Below, piece by piece: positions 16,291 to 25,152 of a stretch of DNA of 64,000 bases; within the stretch, counting starts at the first letter, position 1; every line of letters starts with the position of its first letter. The notes beneath the pieces were generated by a model, which made no database searches, was not told the DNA's origin, and was given only the letters and a program-made list of their open reading frames with translations. Source of the stretch: an uncultured Dehalococcoidia bacterium. GTDB lineage: Bacteria; Chloroflexota; Dehalococcoidia; Lucifugimonadales; JAAXIE01. The DNA is taken from the NCBI GenBank assembly GCA_951813255.1, contig OX638353.1, positions 2,849,501-2,913,500 on the forward strand. The letters run 5' to 3'. The position numbers were made by a program, and so were the translations under genes.

Positions 16291-16530
16291 AGCTATGGAC
16301 AGCTACGAAAATTGCAGAATTTGCACCCTCAATAGCTAGGAAAAATCTCGCTCCAGCTACGGACAGTCTGCAATTTTACAGCTGCGAAATGGAAACCCTG
16401 CTCAGGTCGTCCGCCTATGTGACCTTGCACACCTGTTTCCCATCTCAGCTACGAAAGAAGGGTCGGTTCGTCACCCAACAGCTAGGAGAGTTGCACACCT
16501 GTATGCAATCACAGATACGAAAACGTCTCC
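16291..16530 (+). repeat. Phased array of AGCTACGAA-like words, element A
   Basis: Words AGCTATGG, AGCTACGAAA, AGCTAGGAAA, AGCTACGGAC, AGCTGCGAAA, AGCTACGAAA, AGCTAGGAG and AGATACGAAA start at 16291, 16301, 16334, 16355, 16380, 16447, 16480 and 16513. Intervals after the second word are 33, 21, 25, 67, 33 and 33. Intervening sequences are mostly unrelated, apart from TTGCACACCTGT occurring twice. The irregular non-multiple-of-three gaps argue against a peptide repeat. Confidence 0.7.
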
Positions 16531-16627
16531 ATCCCCATCCGGGGAGTCCGCCCCTCCCGGAATCCACCCACCCCGAAAGCCAGCGCTACCCCAAGCTCTC
16601 CTCGGTCGGGGGAACACCGGGATCTGC

Positions 16628-17677
16628 CTACACCCCGGGAATCTGCCGTGTTACCGTCGCCGCCGTGATCCCTTTGGACCACCGCGGCACCAAAGCCGAC
16701 CAAGGGCCGCCAGGCCCGCCTCCGGACAGCAGTGTCAACGATTCCGGCGAACGCAGGGCATGTATCGGTTCGTCCTCCCTACCAGCCTCAGGTACCTCAG
16801 CCTTGAACACATCGCTCCAGGCTTGCGCCGAGCGACAAGCCTTCTGGAACAGGAATTCCCTCACCTGTTGCTTACCCCATCCGGCATCCCTGAAGAATCC
16901 CATGTGCTCCGGGCAGACCACCAGAATCATCTCACGATGTTGAGGTCCAAGACCGAGCAATTGGTCGGCCACCGCCGTCAGCAGGGCTTCAGGTGTGTTC
17001 CCACGACGTATGTCAATCTGCACCGGGCCCAGAGATGCCCCCACACTTACGGTGCTGCTCTCACCGGGGAAACCCTTCTCCACATGCAGGGGCTCCCAAG
17101 CACTGCTCTCCTCGTCCTCCGCGATACAGTAGGAGTATTTGCCGGGATGCCCCAAGGTAGAACGGTCCAATATTCCGGGATGGTTCTGCAAAGCGTTGAC
17201 GAGCAGCAACCTGATGGCGCGCCCCACCGTGGCATTCGCTCGCCTGTCAGGACCGGGCCCGAACAGGTTGTGACCGCTGGCGAACCCCAATTCTTGGCGG
17301 ACCGGGCCATTCACGATGATCAGAGGGGCCGACCCCGCGGTGCTGGCCGAGGTCCCGTGCAGGCTGAACTCCGGCTGCACCATGCACTCAGCAGCCGTCA
17401 ACACCACCGGCATGTATTCCGGCAAACAGCCAGCCATCACCGCCGCAATGGCCACCTTCTCCACCGTAATCACGCGCCCGCGCACAGGCTCAGTACTCAG
17501 CACCTCGCCGGGTTCCCGCTGCACTGCCTCCACGAAGCGCAGCACCCGCTCCTCCGTCGGCGGGATCACGGGCAAGCCGTCTGTCCAACCTTTCTCGTAG
17601 TAAAGCTCAAAGGCATCCTCGCTCGACCCTGTCAGCTCGACCCGATTAGACAAAAGTGACTCACGTTGCAAGCTCAT
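16628..17677 (-). CDS. Conserved protein of unknown function, probable UGSC partner
   Basis: A 349-aa soluble protein. Notable segments are YYEKGWTDGLPVIPPTEERV near residue 26, TVEKVAIAAVMAGCLPEYMPVV near 70, SAPLIIVNGPVRQELG near 118, and ATVGRAIRLLLVNALQ near 148. YCIAEDEESSAWEPLHVEKGF lies near 180, and the glycine-rich tail is LSGGGPGGPWSALVP. I recall this family (WTDGLPVIPPT) as a frequent neighbour of UGSC proteins, but I cannot verify that here. The lone conserved Cys residues could be redox active. Same strand as the UGSC gene but separated from it by element A. Confidence 0.75.
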   Translation of the reverse strand: MSLQRESLLSNRVELTGSSEDAFELYYEKGWTDGLPVIPPTEERVLRFVEAVQREPGEVLSTEPVRGRVITVEKVAIAAVMAGCLPEYMPVVLTAAECMVQPEFSLHGTSASTAGSAPLIIVNGPVRQELGFASGHNLFGPGPDRRANATVGRAIRLLLVNALQNHPGILDRSTLGHPGKYSYCIAEDEESSAWEPLHVEKGFPGESSTVSVGASLGPVQIDIRRGNTPEALLTAVADQLLGLGPQHREMILVVCPEHMGFFRDAGWGKQQVREFLFQKACRSAQAWSDVFKAEVPEAGREDEPIHALRSPESLTLLSGGGPGGPWSALVPRWSKGITAATVTRQIPGV

Positions 17678-17779
17678 GGAAATCGCTCCGGAAGAGGTTG
17701 GCTAACGCTAGCACACGCGGGTCTGTAGCTCAAATACGATGAAGCCTGATTGGCTGGAGCAAGTCGGTGTGACTGGGGT

Positions 17780-20700
17780 CTAGTTGCCGTTGGGACGGAC
17801 ATCCTCTACCCGCACTGAGCCTTGGCCCAGCAGGCCGTCAAGGGAGGTTTGCAACGCTTCACAATAGGTGGTGCTGACCAATGGCCACTCCATGCGCAAC
17901 TGGCCTTGCTGCGTCTGGATAGTCAGGTTCACATGGTCCGAACCGGGGTACTCCAGTAGCAGCTTCTTAACGTCGTTCAGGAGTTGCACATCCTCGTCAG
18001 CATCTGAGGACTCCTGAAGATTGATCGAAACTGTACGATAATAACCGTTGCCATTTCCGTTGGCTTTGCCGTTAGTATGGCCGTTTCCGTGAGCATTCCC
18101 ATTATGTCCATTGCTATAGCCATGGCCCTTACCATTGCCATAGCCGTTGGAGCTTCCATTTGCCGAGGGACGGTCTGCCTTCGCTTCCCGGTTCGCCCCA
18201 CTCGGGGACGTTCCATTCCCGGAAGCTGTGGACGCAGCCCCATCATGGTGCATATCTACCACGCCTCCTCTCCCTGATGAGGCGTGGTAGCCATTTGATG
18301 ACGACTCTGTGACGGCACTACCGTTGGGCGGGATAGCATCTGGCAGCTCGTATTCGTCTTGCATCGTGGGGTCTTCTTCATTCGACGCAGGCCACTCGTT
18401 CTGCTCTTCGCGTGAGGCGCAAACTGTAGCTTCATCACAATGCAACGAGAGACGATCGCCTCGAAGACGCAACCTGCCCGAAACCGACAGCACCAGCCCT
18501 TCCTGCCAGACCTCCCGTGTCCTCTCCAGCGCATCAGGCCAAGCGATGACCTCTAGAGAACCGCCTATCATCTCGAGAGAGGTTATAGCGTAGAGTTTCT
18601 GCTCTCGCGTGTACCGCTGCTCCGACGAGGATACCAACCCCAAGATCTTCATACGCTGGCCGTCCATGTCGTTGTCCAGTTGGTCCCGGTTGACGATGGC
18701 GCCGTTAGCGGATATATCCGCCAGAACCTGCGCTGCACTGCTGGACAGGGCCACTCCTAACAGTTCCTTCTCCCATGCGCTCTCTTCGGCAGAGAGCTTA
18801 CCTTGGGGCACCGCGGGAGGGGCTTGTGCGGCAGACTGAGCCTCTTGCTCCTCACCACTCATCAGTTCGAACATGCTGGACTGGCCAGTGCTTTTGATTC
18901 TCTGGTCTCGCTGGGCGCCCGCAAGAATCGGGCCCAGATTGTCCAGCAGTGATTGCCTCTGCCCCATCGCGTCAAAGGCGCCCACCTTGACTAGGCTCTC
19001 CAAGGCACGACGGTTCAGGGAGTGCATGTCCACCCGTCCGCAGAATTCTGCCATAGATACGAATGGACCATCCTTGTTCCGCTCGGCCACCACCGGCTCC
19101 ACCGCTCCCTCGCCGACGTTCTTGACCGCGGACATGCCAAAGCGTAGAGCCCGAGGTCCTTCCGGCCCGTGCTCTATAGTGAATAAGACCCCACTGCTAT
19201 TGATATCTGGAGACAGAATGGGGATTCCCATTTGAGCACAGTCGTTAATGGCGGTAGCCATCCGCTCCGGGTGGTCCAAGCGGGCGTTCAGTACCGCGCC
19301 CATGTACTCAACCGGATAGTGGGCCTTGAAGTAGGCAGTCCAGTAGGAGACGAGGGCGTAGCTGATGCTGTGGGCCTTGTTAAAGGCGTAACCCGCAAAG
19401 GGCTCAATGAGGTTGAAAACCTCTTCCGCCATGGACTGCTCGAAGCCGTTGTTCATTGCTCCCTGTATGAAGCGGTCCCTCTCCGCCATCATAAGTTCGG
19501 CGTTCTTCTTTCCCATGGCCTTGCGAACGATGTCAGCCCCGCCCGCCGAATAGCCAGCAAAACTCTGGAGTATCAGCAACACTTGCTCTTGGTAGACTAT
19601 TATCCCGTAGGTCTCTTCGAGCACATCTTCTAAGCTGGGGTGAGGATAGGTGATTCCGGCGCGACCATGCTTGCTCTCGATGAAGCGCTCGATGTGCTCC
19701 ATCGGACCGGGCCGGTAGAGCGCGATCATGGCTGAGATGTCGCCCAGTGAGGAGGGCTTAAGGTCCTTGATATAGCGCTGCATCCCAGCGCTTTCCAACT
19801 GGAAGATATCGCTGGTCTTACCCGACGACAGAAGCTGGAAGGTCTCTTCATCGTCCAAGGGAAGCTGGTGCAGGTCAATCTCCAAGCCTCGGGTCTCTCT
19901 GACAGACTTGATGGCGCGGTCCAAGATGGTGAGGCTGGTCAGCCCAAGAAAGTCCATCTTCAGAAGACCCAGCATGGCGACCGGTTCCATGGAATACTGG
20001 GTCATGGAGATTTCGCTGGAGTCCGACTTGGTGGGGCGTTGCAGGGGCACATATTCGGTGAGGGGCTCGCTAGAGATTACTACGCCAGCAGCATGGGTAC
20101 TGACGTGGTGGGCCGTGCCCTCCAAACCCGAGGCCTTCTCCACGAGGTCGCGGATGGCGTAGTCGTTCTCGTATATTTCCTTCAGTTCAGGGCTACCCTC
20201 AACCGCGTCCATCACGGTACGGGCGCGGAAGGGGACCAATCGTGCCACCCGATCCACCGCAGCGTAGCTCATGCCCAAGGCACGGCCCGTGTCCCGTAAC
20301 GAAGCCTTGGTGCCAAGCGTGCCGAAGGTGATTATCTGGGCCACCTTGTCGCTGCCATAACGCTGAGTGACATACCTAAGCACCTCGTCGCGCCGATCAT
20401 CTTGGAAGTCCATGTCGATGTCAGGCATCTCTTTGCGCTCGATGTTGAGGAAGCGCTCAAAGACGAGGCGGTACTCCACTGGATCTATTTCCGTGACGCC
20501 GAGGCAATACAGGGCCACACTGGAAGCGGCGCTGCCACGTACCCCAAGCAGAATGTTGCTCTTGCGGGTGAAGTCGACGATGTCCCAGACAACAAGGAAA
20601 TAGTTGGCAAACCGTGTCTGTCGGATAACGTCCAACTCGTGAACCAGCTTCTCCCTAGCGCCCGGGGGAACCACTGGGTAGCGCCACTCGAACCCTTTCC

Positions 20701-21601
20701 AGCACAGGTGAGCCAAGTACTCGTCAGCGTCGTCGAAACCCTCCGGCAAGGGGTACTGGGGCAGGTGGAGTTGACCAAACCCCAACTTCACATCACACAT
20801 ATCTGCGATACGCTGGGTATTGGACACTGCCTCAGGATAGTCGGGGAAGAGGTCCGCCATCTCCTGGGCGCTCTTCAAATAGTAGGAGTCGTCCTCCATC
20901 TTCAAGCGCTTGTCGTCATTGATGTTGGTGCTGGTATGGATGCAGATGAGAACATCCTGCAGGGGAGCATCTCGCTGATCGATATAGTGACAGTCGTTTG
21001 TGGCCACCATGGGGATATCCAACTCGCTGCTCATCACCACCAGCGCATCGTTGATGGCATCCAGGTGTTCCACATGAGCGTGACGCTGGACCTCTAGAAA
21101 GTAGTTCTCGCCGAAAAGTTCCTTGTGCCAGAGAGCCTCTTTGCGGGCATCGTCCAGTCGGTGCTCCTTAATTAGACGGGGCACCTGGGCCGTGGGGCAG
21201 CCGGAGAACACGACCAGCCCTTCATGGTGTTGCTCCAGCAACTCCCGGTCAATGCGAGGCTTGTAGTAGAAGCCTTCCAAGTTAGCCTTGGTAACCAGCT
21301 GCATCAGGTTACGGTAGCCCGCGTTGTTCCGGGCCATCATTGTCAGGTGGTAGGGGGTCTTTTCTGAAGGAGACCGGTCATGGCGGCTACCTTGCGCCAC
21401 GTAGACCTCGCAACCAATGACAGGATTAATGCCTGCTTTGATGCACTCCGAATAGAACTCCACCACCCCGTACAGATTCCCGTGGTCGGTGATGGCCAAG
21501 GAGGTAAAGCCTTGGTCTTTGGCTCGTTCGACCAGCTTGGGGATATGGCTGAGTCCGTCGAGCAGACTATATTGTGTGTGAACGTGGAGATGGGCAAACA
21601 T
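17780..21601 (-). CDS. dnaE: DNA polymerase III subunit alpha
   Basis: A 1273-aa replicative polymerase. The PHP domain opens the protein (FAHLHVHTQYSLLDG, AITDHGNLYG). The polymerase active site is PDIDMDFQDDRRDEV with the two catalytic aspartates. A helix-hairpin-helix region and an OB fold (MKILGLVSSSEQRYT) follow. After the OB fold, roughly residues 1120-1185 are an Asn/Gly/His-rich low-complexity stretch (18050-18245 in DNA) before a structured C-terminal domain. ATG 21601 is chosen because the PHP domain starts there. An upstream in-frame start would run into the promoter. Confidence 0.96.
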   Translation of the reverse strand: MFAHLHVHTQYSLLDGLSHIPKLVERAKDQGFTSLAITDHGNLYGVVEFYSECIKAGINPVIGCEVYVAQGSRHDRSPSEKTPYHLTMMARNNAGYRNLMQLVTKANLEGFYYKPRIDRELLEQHHEGLVVFSGCPTAQVPRLIKEHRLDDARKEALWHKELFGENYFLEVQRHAHVEHLDAINDALVVMSSELDIPMVATNDCHYIDQRDAPLQDVLICIHTSTNINDDKRLKMEDDSYYLKSAQEMADLFPDYPEAVSNTQRIADMCDVKLGFGQLHLPQYPLPEGFDDADEYLAHLCWKGFEWRYPVVPPGAREKLVHELDVIRQTRFANYFLVVWDIVDFTRKSNILLGVRGSAASSVALYCLGVTEIDPVEYRLVFERFLNIERKEMPDIDMDFQDDRRDEVLRYVTQRYGSDKVAQIITFGTLGTKASLRDTGRALGMSYAAVDRVARLVPFRARTVMDAVEGSPELKEIYENDYAIRDLVEKASGLEGTAHHVSTHAAGVVISSEPLTEYVPLQRPTKSDSSEISMTQYSMEPVAMLGLLKMDFLGLTSLTILDRAIKSVRETRGLEIDLHQLPLDDEETFQLLSSGKTSDIFQLESAGMQRYIKDLKPSSLGDISAMIALYRPGPMEHIERFIESKHGRAGITYPHPSLEDVLEETYGIIVYQEQVLLILQSFAGYSAGGADIVRKAMGKKNAELMMAERDRFIQGAMNNGFEQSMAEEVFNLIEPFAGYAFNKAHSISYALVSYWTAYFKAHYPVEYMGAVLNARLDHPERMATAINDCAQMGIPILSPDINSSGVLFTIEHGPEGPRALRFGMSAVKNVGEGAVEPVVAERNKDGPFVSMAEFCGRVDMHSLNRRALESLVKVGAFDAMGQRQSLLDNLGPILAGAQRDQRIKSTGQSSMFELMSGEEQEAQSAAQAPPAVPQGKLSAEESAWEKELLGVALSSSAAQVLADISANGAIVNRDQLDNDMDGQRMKILGLVSSSEQRYTREQKLYAITSLEMIGGSLEVIAWPDALERTREVWQEGLVLSVSGRLRLRGDRLSLHCDEATVCASREEQNEWPASNEEDPTMQDEYELPDAIPPNGSAVTESSSNGYHASSGRGGVVDMHHDGAASTASGNGTSPSGANREAKADRPSANGSSNGYGNGKGHGYSNGHNGNAHGNGHTNGKANGNGNGYYRTVSINLQESSDADEDVQLLNDVKKLLLEYPGSDHVNLTIQTQQGQLRMEWPLVSTTYCEALQTSLDGLLGQGSVRVEDVRPNGN

Positions 21602-21614
21602 GTTGTAGAAAAAG

Positions 21615-21643
21615 AGGCTAGTACACCCTCCAGAGGGTGTCAA
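21615..21643 (-). promoter_or_regulatory. dnaE promoter
   Basis: On the reverse strand: TTGACA (21643-21638), a 17-bp spacer containing an imperfect palindrome (CCCTCTGGAGGG), and TAGCCT (21620-21615). The predicted start lies only about 8 nt before the dnaE ATG, so the leader is very short. The palindrome inside the spacer could bind a repressor. Confidence 0.75.
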
Positions 21644-21813
21644 GGTTAAGCTTCGCAGGTTTTGAGCACCCAGACCACAAGCACCAAGGACGGCCCGCTC
21701 TACGCTGATTCACCATCACCACAACGGGCCTGGAACTCAAATTCGGGCCGCTTAGTCTACGACCCAAGGCCCGTTTTCCCTCTACGTCCGTAAAGGCGGC
21801 AGGCTTACTGCCC

Positions 21814-22587
21814 CTAAAATAGAGACCGGCTTTGACCCCCATCAACGTTGATGCAGGCTCCAGTAACCAAGCTCGCGCATTCGGACGCGAGGAAAGCAAC
21901 AGTGTCGCCAATGGGTTGAGGCCACCCGAACTTGCCCATGGGTAGGTTGCGAGCGATAAACTCCGAGACCACTTCCGGTGATTGCTGATTGGTGAAACGC
22001 TCCCACGAGCTGCCCGGGTGCATGATGGAGCCGGGGGCCACGCAGTTGACCAGCACCCCATCTTTGGCCAGCTCCAACGCCATATGCTTGGTGGTGGCTA
22101 TGAGGGCAGCCTTGGCCCCCATGTAGTCCACCGACCCACCATATTCGCGCCCATAGATGGAGCTGATGTTGACGATTCGGCCCCAGCCTCGTTCCTTCAT
22201 ACCGGGCACGGCCTGCTTCATAAATCGGACGGCACTGAATAAGTTGGCTTGGTAGCCTTCCTGGAATTGCTCTTCGCTGGTCTCCGTGAGGGTGGTGCCC
22301 CGCCTGCCACCCACGTTGTTTACGAGGATATCCACAGTTCCAAGCGTTTCCTCTGTCTCGGCGAAGACTCGTTGGGGAGCATCCTCTTGAATGACGTCGG
22401 CAGAAATGCCGAGCGAGGGTTGCCCAAAGGCTTCCAATTCACTAACCGTGCGCTTGAGCGTCTCAGGGTCGCGGGCACAGATGGCGACCTTGACTCCCTC
22501 ACGGGCCAAGCTCATGGCAGCTTCACGGCCAAGACCACGACTGCCACCAGTAACGATCGCTACTTTGCCTGCGATACCTAAGTCCAT
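21814..22587 (-). CDS. SDR-family NAD(P)-dependent oxidoreductase
   Basis: A 257-aa classical short-chain dehydrogenase. The cofactor motif TGGSRGLG is near residue 13 and NNVG near 90. The catalytic Ser is in NISSIYG, and YMGAK provides the Tyr-x-x-x-Lys pair near 156. Arg in ICARD at the end of the second strand suggests NADP preference. Substrate unknown; 3-oxoacyl or sugar-alcohol type reduction is typical. It is a single gene, divergent from the epimerase at 22781. Confidence 0.9.
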   Translation of the reverse strand: MDLGIAGKVAIVTGGSRGLGREAAMSLAREGVKVAICARDPETLKRTVSELEAFGQPSLGISADVIQEDAPQRVFAETEETLGTVDILVNNVGGRRGTTLTETSEEQFQEGYQANLFSAVRFMKQAVPGMKERGWGRIVNISSIYGREYGGSVDYMGAKAALIATTKHMALELAKDGVLVNCVAPGSIMHPGSSWERFTNQQSPEVVSEFIARNLPMGKFGWPQPIGDTVAFLASECASLVTGACINVDGGQSRSLF

Positions 22588-22720
22588 TTCGTACCCCCGT
22601 GATGGGTCCTTCCTGTCGCGAGAAAGGGAATACAGGGAATTTAGCCTGTCTCAGCCAGTAGAACCTGAGGAGCCATTTGCGAGCATTCTACACGACGTCC
22701 TTAGACTCGCCTACCTTGGT

Positions 22721-22749
22721 TTGACACCCCTACAGCCCGTTGCTAGGCT
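22721..22749 (+). promoter_or_regulatory. Promoter of the epimerase-folC-fabF unit
   Basis: TTGACA (22721-22726), a 17-bp spacer and TAGGCT (22744-22749). It lies about 30 bp before the ATG at 22781, which is preceded by GGAGG. Confidence 0.7.
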
Positions 22750-22780
22750 GGGAAATTGGGAATCTGTTGGAGGAACGGAC

Positions 22781-23743
22781 ATGCGGGTGCTGGTTACGGG
22801 TTCCACGGGGTTCTTGGGACGCCGGGCAGTAGAAGCGTTGCACACCGACGGCCACGAAGTGCGCTGCCTTGTTCGCACCCCGGGCTACGAGGACCGCTTC
22901 CAAGCCCGCGACTTGGATGTCCACTACGGGAGCGTCTCAGACAAAGCGGCCCTACGATCTGCCATGTACGACTTGGACGCCGTGGTCCACTTGGTGGCGA
23001 TCATCAGAGAGAGAGGAAGCACCACCTTCGACTCAGTCAATGGGCAGGGCACACAGAACGTTGCAACTGCAGCAGCAGAGTCAGGTGTCGGCCACTTTGT
23101 ACACGTCAGCGCCATCGGGGCCGACGGAACTTCGACGTACCCCTACCTACGCAGCAAGGGACAGGGGGAGGCCGCTGTCGTCGCATCAGGTATTCCTTAC
23201 AGTATCCTGCGACCATCCATCCTCTTCGGCCTTGGCGACGAGTTCATCAGCACCCTGTCCGCAATAGTCAGAGCGTTTCCAGTGGTCCCCATCATTGGCA
23301 CCGGTTCGACCCTGCTCCAGCCAATTGAGATCGAGGATGTGGCCCACTGCGTCGCCATAACCGTACGCGACGAGCCTACAATGGCACCCGTAGAAATCGG
23401 AGGGCCTGAGCACCTGAGCTATCTGGACATCGTGAAGATTCTGTGCCGTACATTGAATGTGAGTCGCGCTTACATGCCTGTTCCTCTTACTATTCTGCAG
23501 AACTCAGCCCGGGTCATGGAAGCCCTCCTTCCTTCTCCCCCTGCCACTCGGGAGCAACTTCGTATGGCAGCGCTCCCGAATGTCACTGATCCGGACTCCG
23601 TGCACCAAAACTTTCACTTCCATCCCCGGCCCTTGGAGGGTAACATCGACTTCATAAAGACGATAACCCGTTGGGACGGGCTGAAGACGGCGCTCGGCAT
23701 CAGATCAGCCCGTCTTCAGGGAACTCGTCCTCAGGGAGACTAA
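22781..23743 (+). CDS. NAD(P)-binding epimerase/dehydratase, NDUFA9-like
   Basis: A 320-aa extended/atypical SDR. The Rossmann motif is TGSTGFLGRRAVEAL at residues 6-20, with VRCLVRTPG after strand 2. LDAVVHLVAIIRERGSTTF, HFVHVSAIGADG and RPSILFGLGDEFI are characteristic of the complex I NDUFA9-like group. The Tyr-Lys catalytic pair is not clearly kept, suggesting a binding or structural role or quinone-related reduction. GGAGG precedes ATG 22781, and its stop overlaps folC (TAATG). Confidence 0.85.
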   Translation: MRVLVTGSTGFLGRRAVEALHTDGHEVRCLVRTPGYEDRFQARDLDVHYGSVSDKAALRSAMYDLDAVVHLVAIIRERGSTTFDSVNGQGTQNVATAAAESGVGHFVHVSAIGADGTSTYPYLRSKGQGEAAVVASGIPYSILRPSILFGLGDEFISTLSAIVRAFPVVPIIGTGSTLLQPIEIEDVAHCVAITVRDEPTMAPVEIGGPEHLSYLDIVKILCRTLNVSRAYMPVPLTILQNSARVMEALLPSPPATREQLRMAALPNVTDPDSVHQNFHFHPRPLEGNIDFIKTITRWDGLKTALGIRSARLQGTRPQGD

Positions 23744-25149
23744 TGGCCACGCTTCAGGACTACCCTCACGCCATCAGTCGCATGCTTGCCTTGGTGGACA
23801 ATGAGCGCACCCCTTACATAGGCCCCGACACGGAGAGGCGCCACCAGCCTCGGTACGACCTGACTCGCATTGACGCCTTCCTCACGAAGCTCGGGGGACT
23901 GCAGGGCGGTACGCCCACGGTGCACATCGCTGGCAGCAAGGGAAAGGGTAGTACCGCCGCTATGTGCGCCAACATCCTCCGCAGACAGGGGTATCGTGTA
24001 GGCTTGTATAGCTCCCCCCATCTGCATACCTTCCGTGAGCGTATATCCCTCAATGGCGAACCCATCCCCGAGGGCCGGTTTGCCGATATGCTGGACAGGC
24101 TGTGGAGCCCGATGATGGAGGTGAACGCCCAATGTGAGGATAGAGTCACCGTTTTTGAGCTACTCACGGCCATGAGTCTCGCCTATTTCTGTGAGGAAGG
24201 CACCGATTTCAACGTGATCGAAGTGGGCTTGGGGGGACGCCTCGACGCCACTAACGTCATCACTCCATCGGTGTCGGTCATCACGTCCCTCAGCTTGGAC
24301 CACACCCGGGTGCTGGGGGACACTATTCAGGAGATTACCTGGGAAAAGGCCGGCATTATCAAGGCTGGTGTCCCCGTGGTTAGCGCCCCACAAGAGGTTA
24401 CGGCCATGGAGATCATCCGTGAAGCCTGTAGCGCGGTGGGGTCGGAGCTCGTCGAGGTGGGCGAAGACGTTCAGTGGCGGGCCAACGAGCCCGTCTTTGC
24501 TGAAGGGCTCAGGGTTTCGCCTCCCCAAGCTCTGAAAGTGCAGGGACGTCATGGTGTCTATAACTTAGAGCTAGCCTTGTTAGGTTCGCATCAGTTGGAA
24601 AACGCCTCAATGGCTATAGCCATCATGGAAGTGCTTCAAGGGCAGGGGCACGATGTCTCGGCTGAGGCTATTTTGGAGGGTATGTCCACTGTCGTCTGGC
24701 CATGCCGGTTAGAGGTCTTGGCCGACTGCATGGGAGAACCTTTGATAGTGATCGACGGGGCTCACAACCCATACTCTGCGCGGCAACTGCGAGAATCCCT
24801 GCCCAATTATTTTTGCTACGACAAAGCTGTCTTGGTGTTCGGCGCCTCCCGTGACAAGGATTTGGGGGGAATGGTCGAGGCTTTGGCCCCCGCAGCCTCC
24901 GCCGTGGTGGTGGCTGCCACAAGGCATCCCCGGTCAGCCTCACCAGAGGTGCTGGTCGACCTCTTCCAAAAACACGGCGTAGAAGCTCACGCCATGTCGC
25001 AGACTTCTGAAGCCTTGGCCTTGGCCATAGAACTCGCTGGCGAGAACGACTTGGTGCTGGCCACCGGCTCGCTGTTCGTCGCTGCCGAGGTGCGTGAGGT
25101 GGTGAAGGACATACCGCCCGAGATTTACCCAGAACTTGGCAGGTTGTAG
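23743..25149 (+). CDS. folC: Bifunctional folylpolyglutamate synthase / dihydrofolate synthase
   Basis: A 468-aa Mur-ligase-like ATP-dependent enzyme that adds glutamate to dihydropteroate or folates. It has the P-loop HIAGSKGKGSTAAM near residue 65, YSSPHLHTFRERI, EVGLGGRLDATN and SLDHTRVLGDTIQEITWEKAGIIK, given here by segment ends. DGAHNPYSARQL opens the C-terminal domain. Translation is coupled to the preceding gene by a one-base overlap. fabF follows 3 bp later. Confidence 0.94.
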   Translation: MATLQDYPHAISRMLALVDNERTPYIGPDTERRHQPRYDLTRIDAFLTKLGGLQGGTPTVHIAGSKGKGSTAAMCANILRRQGYRVGLYSSPHLHTFRERISLNGEPIPEGRFADMLDRLWSPMMEVNAQCEDRVTVFELLTAMSLAYFCEEGTDFNVIEVGLGGRLDATNVITPSVSVITSLSLDHTRVLGDTIQEITWEKAGIIKAGVPVVSAPQEVTAMEIIREACSAVGSELVEVGEDVQWRANEPVFAEGLRVSPPQALKVQGRHGVYNLELALLGSHQLENASMAIAIMEVLQGQGHDVSAEAILEGMSTVVWPCRLEVLADCMGEPLIVIDGAHNPYSARQLRESLPNYFCYDKAVLVFGASRDKDLGGMVEALAPAASAVVVAATRHPRSASPEVLVDLFQKHGVEAHAMSQTSEALALAIELAGENDLVLATGSLFVAAEVREVVKDIPPEIYPELGRL

Positions 25150-25152
25150 GTC

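Larger units (their letters stand above)
16025..16627 (+). other. Intergenic element A (promoter - short terminated RNA - phased word array)
   Basis: About 600 bp without a credible protein gene between the UGSC gene and the 16628 gene, both on the reverse strand. It holds a forward promoter (16114-16142), a hairpin with U-tract (16158-16190) and a second strong hairpin around TATAGG-A-CCTATA (about 16188-16213). An array of AG[AC]TACGAA-like words follows (16291-16530). The same plan occurs at 36973-37338 and 49841-50156. Unknown function. Confidence 0.75.

Noticed and set aside
16291..16530. A CRISPR array
   Set aside because: The repeated word is only about 10 nt, degenerate and at variable spacing, and no cas gene is in the window.
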